Assembly: GCA_029783825.1 (NCBI GenBank)
Contig: JAREIK010001718.1
Location: 1,193,898-1,257,897 of the forward strand
Reading direction: 5' to 3'
Origin: Sapria himalayana
Lineage: Eukaryota; Streptophyta; Magnoliopsida; Malpighiales; Rafflesiaceae
Length of the DNA stretch: 64,000 nt
The notes under the pieces: generated by a model
Told to the model about the DNA's origin: nothing
What the model saw: the letters and a program-made list of their open reading frames with translations, nothing else
Database searches by the model: none
Shown: positions 59,175 through 64,000 of the stretch, one piece after another
Position numbering within the stretch: position 1 is the first letter of the stretch
Layout of the letters: each line of letters starts with the position of its first letter
Translations under genes and position numbers: made by a program

Positions 59175-60500
59175 TGTGATATTTCATCCACCAGAAGGTC
59201 TCATTCATTCCATTACACAATAAAATGTGCAATAAAATAAAATTTTCTCAATTATAACATATATTTTTTTTCGTTATTTTATTTGCTTCGGGGAATAAAA
59301 ATAAATAATATAAATAAAGCAACAACTAGCTTCCTTTCACACACGCGAACTTGTATGCATGTCTGTCATCTGTCATGGACATGTACCTGAAAGGGATCTC
59401 ATAACGAAGTGAGTAAAGCTCAATAGAGATAAACTCCTACAGAACTACTCTATACGTAAGTGCATGTAAAATATCATCCATATATATCAACACTCATTTA
59501 AGTATAATATTTATATGAATATAATTATGGATAAAATATTTATATGCCTATATTCCTAAGTTTTATCGACTCCCTCACACATGCCGAAGCCAAGTTTGAC
59601 ATGTTATATATAATTAAAGATGTGTGTGTGTGTGTGTGTGTCTATAGAAATATATATTTTTTGGAATTATTCAGAAATAAAATATGTTTTTCTTTGACAT
59701 ACTTTGAGAAATATGAACCTCCTCCGAAAAATTATATTGGTCACTTTCCAATTGAAATATTTTTTATTCCTTAGATATTTTCTAAAAATCACCGTGTGAC
59801 TCAGCCTGGACATTGTCCCAATTCGAGTTTGCATATTTATATTAGTCATGCTCCTGAAAAAATACCGTGCAACTAAGTCTAGACATCTCAATTCGAGTTC
59901 GCAAAAATATAATTTATTTATATGTATATATATTGTTATATATCATACACTCACCCATTTATATGAAATGTTCCTATGAGTATGAAATACAAATATGTCA
60001 TTCACGATTAAACCATATTTCAGACACATCCATAATTATCCAAATCCAATTCACACCGCAATATATTTTACTAAACAAACCACAAAAAATTTTGAACAAT
60101 TAATCATTCCCAATGAAATTTCTAAATAGTACAAATTGAAATATAAATCATGATTATTTATATTCATAAATAGAAAGAAATGCCGATAAAAGAAACCCAC
60201 TATCTCTCAGAATATTTTATGAAAACATTATAAATTTGATATCAAACTGAAGATCTCGTCATGTAGAATAATTTTTATTCTTGAACTATTCAATTTCAAC
60301 TCTAAAATAATCCGTTATAATAAAAAAATCCAAGAAACTTTTAATTTTTTTCCTCTGAACTGTCTCTCTCTCCCCAAAGTGATGTTTTTATATTTTTTGC
60401 CATCATCCTGTATTCTGGATTCCCATCATTTTTTTAAAAATTTTATTAAAATAATATATTAAAAAAATATTATTATTATTATTGTGTGTTTGACGCTATA
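59175..60500 (-). repeat. 5' LTR of the gypsy element (outer end unclear)
   Basis: Similarity to the 3' LTR runs from 59175 to about 60490 (TTATTATTATTATTGTGTG) and then stops. The last 400 bp of the expected LTR, up to GGATTTCACA, are not recognisable. This suggests truncation or replacement. It includes (TG)10 at 59621-59640. Confidence 0.75.
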
Positions 60501-61429
60501 TTATCATTCTATTATTAATTGTCATTCTATATTCATGAGTCTCTCTTTTAAAAATTCATGAGTAACTCTATTACTTCAATGACTGTAAGTAAGTCTTAAA
60601 TACATTGTCTTTTCAACTCTTGCTCAGCCTAACTTCTCATATAATACTATCAGGATTGTCGAACTTTACATTCCCTCTTGATTTTCTTAGATCTGCACTC
60701 TGAGATTATCCACAGCCTTCTTTGGTATTTGTCATAATGGTCTGTAACCCAGTCACTCGACTATCCAAGCTTGTAAAAGGATTACATGACTTGTCATTCT
60801 TTCCTTTATCATTAGTTAGAGAGTAAAAGTTACTTCCTCGAATTTCATTGAAGTCTTCCTTCACACGAGAGTTTACTATTGTTTCTTTTTAGTAACTCAA
60901 CACTCGTAACTTCGCTTTGATATCAACTATCATTGATTTAGTATTTCTACTAAAGTTTCATGCGACACTTAAGCAACTTTTTATTAGATATTGCTAAGTA
61001 CATTTTTGCTTGCCTTGCAAGTGATACTCAATTCCTACAAATAGTTTTTGGAACAAAAGAAACCTAAAAGAACACTAAAAAGTATATGACTTAGTATTCA
61101 AGAAAAAAATTTATAATTTGATAATTTGTAAATGAGATCACTTTCTCTTTTATATATATTACTACAAATGTCTAGAATTTTGGAAGGTTCTAGACACTTT
61201 ACACATATTCTAGAGCTTTGACATATTTATGTACTTTAAATTCTTTAGAATCTTTTACACTTTGCTTGGAAGGAAAAATTTTTCTATGCTTCTAGAAGCT
61301 TTACACCTTTCTATAGAAACTCTCTAAGAGTTATTTACCTTCATTTGATAGAAAGGATTCTCTTCATAAGTGGTGGTATGACAATTGCTAGTTGACGGGC
61401 TTAGTTTTTTTTTAAAATCCAGCCATGGG
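60501..61429. other. Spacer with no recognised element
   Basis: AT-rich with repeated TCATGAGT and TTCTAGA-type words (61160-61300: TCTAGAATTT, TTCTAGACACTTTACAC, TCTAGAAGCTTTACACC), perhaps a diverged minor repeat. No coding motif. Confidence 0.45.
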
Positions 61430-64000
61430 TTTTTAAAAACTGATCATCATGCTTGTGGCTGGCGTACTTGGCCCATGCATGAGGGATAGTTTGCCTTGGC
61501 CCAATGCAACATGAATTGTGCCATGGGCCAGTATAGAGGTGTAAAATTATCAAGACATCTCGATCATGACTTGAGGCACGACCCAAATTAGCATTGTATG
61601 ACTCAACACGACATGGTCTAGAATTGGCCTGGATCGGGGCCATGCTGGCCCGAGGCATGGCTCGTGCTGTGCTGGGGCGTGAGTAGTCATGCCTCATGTC
61701 GAGCTAGGAATGACCCACAAGCCCGACTTGATAATTATGCTCTAGCGGCATGTGATTTGAGATTAGCCTTGGTCATGATCTAATAAGGCTATCCCATTTT
61801 TTTAAAAAAGGTATGCCCCAAAGTCATGCTCATTACGATTCCACATAATGGGTTTTGACACGAAAGTGGCATGCACGACATGTCGCTTTCAGTGTCATGG
61901 AAAAATATAATTTTTAAAGATCTATCTATCTGTAGTCTTCAATTTTGTTTTCAATGGCTATAGTAAAAATCTGATGACTATTGGAATTTTTTCTTTTAAA
62001 ATTAACTAATTTACAAAAATTTTAAAAATATATTATTTTAATACTAAAACATCTATAAATATTGAAAAAAAATTATAAAATATTATTTTTTCCTCTCCTT
62101 TCTTATTTTCTATATTTCTTTCTTTTCTTTTCTCTATCCTATTGTGATTTCTCAGGTTATGGAAAGTGGTGTATAGTGGTGGTATTATAAAAAATCGAAT
62201 ACAACTACAATACACAAATTTCTATTTAAATAAATTAAAGAGGCACAGTTGTGGTTATGGTATATAAAATTTTTTAATTAATTTTGTTACTATATAATTT
62301 TAAATTCTAAATATAATTTTAAAAAATGATAAATAGTTAATTTAATGATAATAAATTTAATATAGATTTTATATAATAATAATAACTCGACTGAAAGATA
62401 TGAGATCGAAACTAATTTTTTTCAATGACCTCGACCCAAAATTTACTTGTCTAAAAATATAAAATAAGGCAAATTTTAATAATATGTACTTATTTTAAGA
62501 TAAAAAATATATATATTTTAGAGATTTTAAAAAAAAGAATCGGTACAATATATATATAATAAAAAAAATATATACATGTAGGAGTGCATGTGACGTTGGT
62601 CACCTTAAGAGACATGCCGCTGAGTACACTAAAAAATATGCTATATTATATCATAATAAAACTTAACTAAATGACAGTCTTTGAAGTTGGATCAAATGTA
62701 GCTTCATTGACACTTTTCATATACATCAATAATTTTGGGTGAAAAAATATGACTAAATTGATTATGATCCTGAGTCTTTCAAGTATATTTTAAAAGAATT
62801 TTATCGTAATTAATATTATGCTTACCTACTTCCAATCTGTATATTGTAGGATTTTTAGGTATATAAATAGGAATAATATAATAAAATATTATAAGTTAGA
62901 AAAATAATTAAAAATTAAAAATTTAGAAAATATAATAAAGTGGTATCAATGATATTTAATATCTTGGATAGTAGTGATGATGCATCATTCACAAATTTCA
63001 CCGCCCACTATTTAGATTCAAAATGGAAATTTAATATAAAAAATTTAGGATCTTCTATGATTATTTATTCTCATAATGTCCCTGCTATATATGTGTAAAT
63101 GATACAAATTTTTAGAGAGAATATGATATTCAAAATAAAATTTTAATATATTTTTTGATAATTCTTCTAATAATTAAATATTCATTTATATATTAGTTAG
63201 ATTCATTATAGGTGAGTTGTCAGATAACAATATTTATAGGGGATGTTTTATGTATTTGACTATGTACCACAAGAAATAATGAAAGTTATTTTTTTTAGAA
63301 TGCCTACTAGACGACAAAAGTTTAATAATCTCTGTTTGTTAGTGGGGCTTAAAAAGAAAAAAAGTCAAATGAATGTGAGATACCGTTTAGATTAAATCTA
63401 TCTTATGTTAGAATAATATGTTGGCTACCAACTTATAATATTTGACTATATAAATAATAAACATGATAAACGTATTATTGATGATTTAAACTAGATTATA
63501 ATAATTTTATTTATGAAATTTCTAAAAAATTTTTATGATATTACAAATATGTGTTTGTCTGTATATATTCTCACTACTTGCATTGTACATAGATGCATAC
63601 ACATTATTAGTAGTAAATATAGAGGATAACATGCATTTAGGATCATGATTATTGAGATTAAAATAATATATTTCAAATACTAATTCTCTATTCTAACCAT
63701 ATATTATTTGACTGCCTATATGAATCTCATGGTTAATATAGAAGAGGTATAGAATATATTATGATACCTTTCTATTTGGATGAACCAAGTAAACAAAACT
63801 AAATATTTTATTTATCAAAAATTAATTAACATGTTTATATATTATGATACTAGGTATGATAATTGGTCCATAGCCTCCAAGTATGAACATATATATTATA
63901 TTCAGAGATAATGACTTTTCTATTTAATTAGTTAGTAGTAAATGATAAGACGGTTCATTGAATAGGATCATACTATCTTGGTACTAAGATATTAATTATT
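61430..64000 (+). mobile_element. hAT-6: RICESLEEPER-type hAT, continues beyond the window
   Basis: 61430-61790 is GC-rich subterminal sequence with CATGGCTCGTGCTG, GGCCCGAGGCATGG and TTGGCCCATGCATG words. A terminus-like TAGAGGTGTAAAATTATC lies at 61534, so either the element starts there or an end has been duplicated. The region near 62580-62660 repeats the CACCTTAAGAGACATGCC block of hAT-5. A + strand transposase follows. The right terminus lies outside the window. Confidence 0.6.
62740..63900 (+). pseudogene. hAT-6 transposase, RICESLEEPER-like (broken, incomplete)
   Basis: The + strand pieces run in family order: KYYKLEK near 62890, VSMIFNILDSSDDASFTN at about 62945-62995, an AHYLDSKWKFNIKN frame near 63005-63040 (pattern AHFIDSNWNLQKR), YFFDNSSNN near 63150 (pattern ITVDNASAND), RMPTRRQKFNNLC near 63300-63340 (pattern TPSRIQKFEEIC), LDLSYVRIN near 63400 (pattern LDVPTRWNSTYL), and FYDITNMC near 63535 (pattern FYDVTNLLSGT). 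There are many stops. The C-terminal dimerisation domain would lie beyond 64000. Confidence 0.6.

Larger units (their letters stand above)
49296..60500 (-). mobile_element. Ty3/gypsy (Tekay/Del-like chromovirus) element with LTRs and nested insertions
   Basis: In minus orientation: 5' LTR (60500-59175, outer end truncated or unclear), primer site 59174-59161, a very short interval without gag, protease remnant (about 58700-58400), reverse transcriptase (58321-57500), RNase H and zinc domain (to 56429), integrase (56428-51720, interrupted twice), polypurine tract, and 3' LTR (50934-49296). Nested inside integrase are hAT-2 (52531-55558) and a 570-bp hAT (55851-56420). The integrase end is tandemly duplicated (50919-52480). 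The LTRs have visibly diverged by eye (about one base in seven), so the element is old. Confidence 0.85.
34345..64000 (+). other. Following DEG15 intron, at least 29.6 kb, open at the window end
   Basis: After the GTATGC donor at 34345 no segment resembling the next DEG15 block (Ser-Ile-Ala-Asn, then Leu-Pro-Gly-Met-Glu-Gly) was found on the + strand up to 64000. The sequence is nested transposons, MITEs and possible organellar DNA. It is read as one intron or as intron plus unrecognised exon(s); this is inferred, not shown. The same logic applies to 1-12839 upstream of the first exon. Confidence 0.55.

Noticed and set aside
1..64000. tRNA, rRNA, CRISPR, bacterial operon or viral gene sets
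   Set aside because: None of the expected structures or sequences was seen; short tRNA-complementary matches are retroelement primer sites.

Overview
The window is AT-rich plant nuclear DNA: two short, precisely spliced coding exons sit in a sea of decayed transposable elements. The exons, at 12840-12965 and 34241-34344 on the + strand, encode consecutive parts of DEG15, the glyoxysomal/peroxisomal processing protease. They keep open frames, compatible phases and canonical splice sites. The intron between them is 21.3 kb. The flanking introns appear to run off both ends of the window (more than 12.8 kb upstream, more than 29.6 kb downstream). An angiosperm with TE-inflated introns fits, and AT-rich monocots such as orchids are one possibility. 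The species cannot be named from the sequence.

Layout. 1-6.6 kb: a minus-strand Ty1/copia element whose gag is split near codon 18 by a 3.4-kb hAT element (hAT-1) with a perfect 8-bp target duplication. 6.6-10.7 kb: an older + strand copia with tandem LTR copies. 12.84 kb: DEG15 exon. 13.3-18.3 kb: a third, badly decayed + strand copia containing hAT debris. 20.4-26.1 kb: a recent tandem duplication and two minus-strand RICESLEEPER-type hAT copies (hAT-3, hAT-4). 26.4-29.8 kb: + strand copia with an internal integrase duplication. 30-31.8 kb: minus-strand copia. 33.3 kb: foldback MITE. 34.24 kb: DEG15 exon. 34.8-39.2 kb: MITEs, a copia LTR and integrase, a hAT-type MITE with a perfect 8-bp duplication, and a gypsy fragment. 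39.6-41.2 kb: minus-strand copia. 41.2-44.5 kb: higher-GC DNA that may be of mitochondrial origin, plus a poly(A)-ended retrosequence. 45.8-46.1 kb: copia RT piece. 47.3-49.3 kb: RICESLEEPER-type hAT. 49.3-60.5 kb: one Ty3/gypsy element on the minus strand, with LTRs, a tandem duplication of its integrase 3' end and two hAT elements nested in integrase. 61.5-64 kb: another RICESLEEPER-type hAT.

No autonomous element with an intact reading frame, no tRNA, rRNA or CRISPR, and no clearly new biochemical system was found. The main interest is the DEG15 gene carried across tens of kilobases of nested insertions, and several well-delimited non-autonomous elements. All homology statements come from reading the sequence against remembered family motifs. 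No database search was run.
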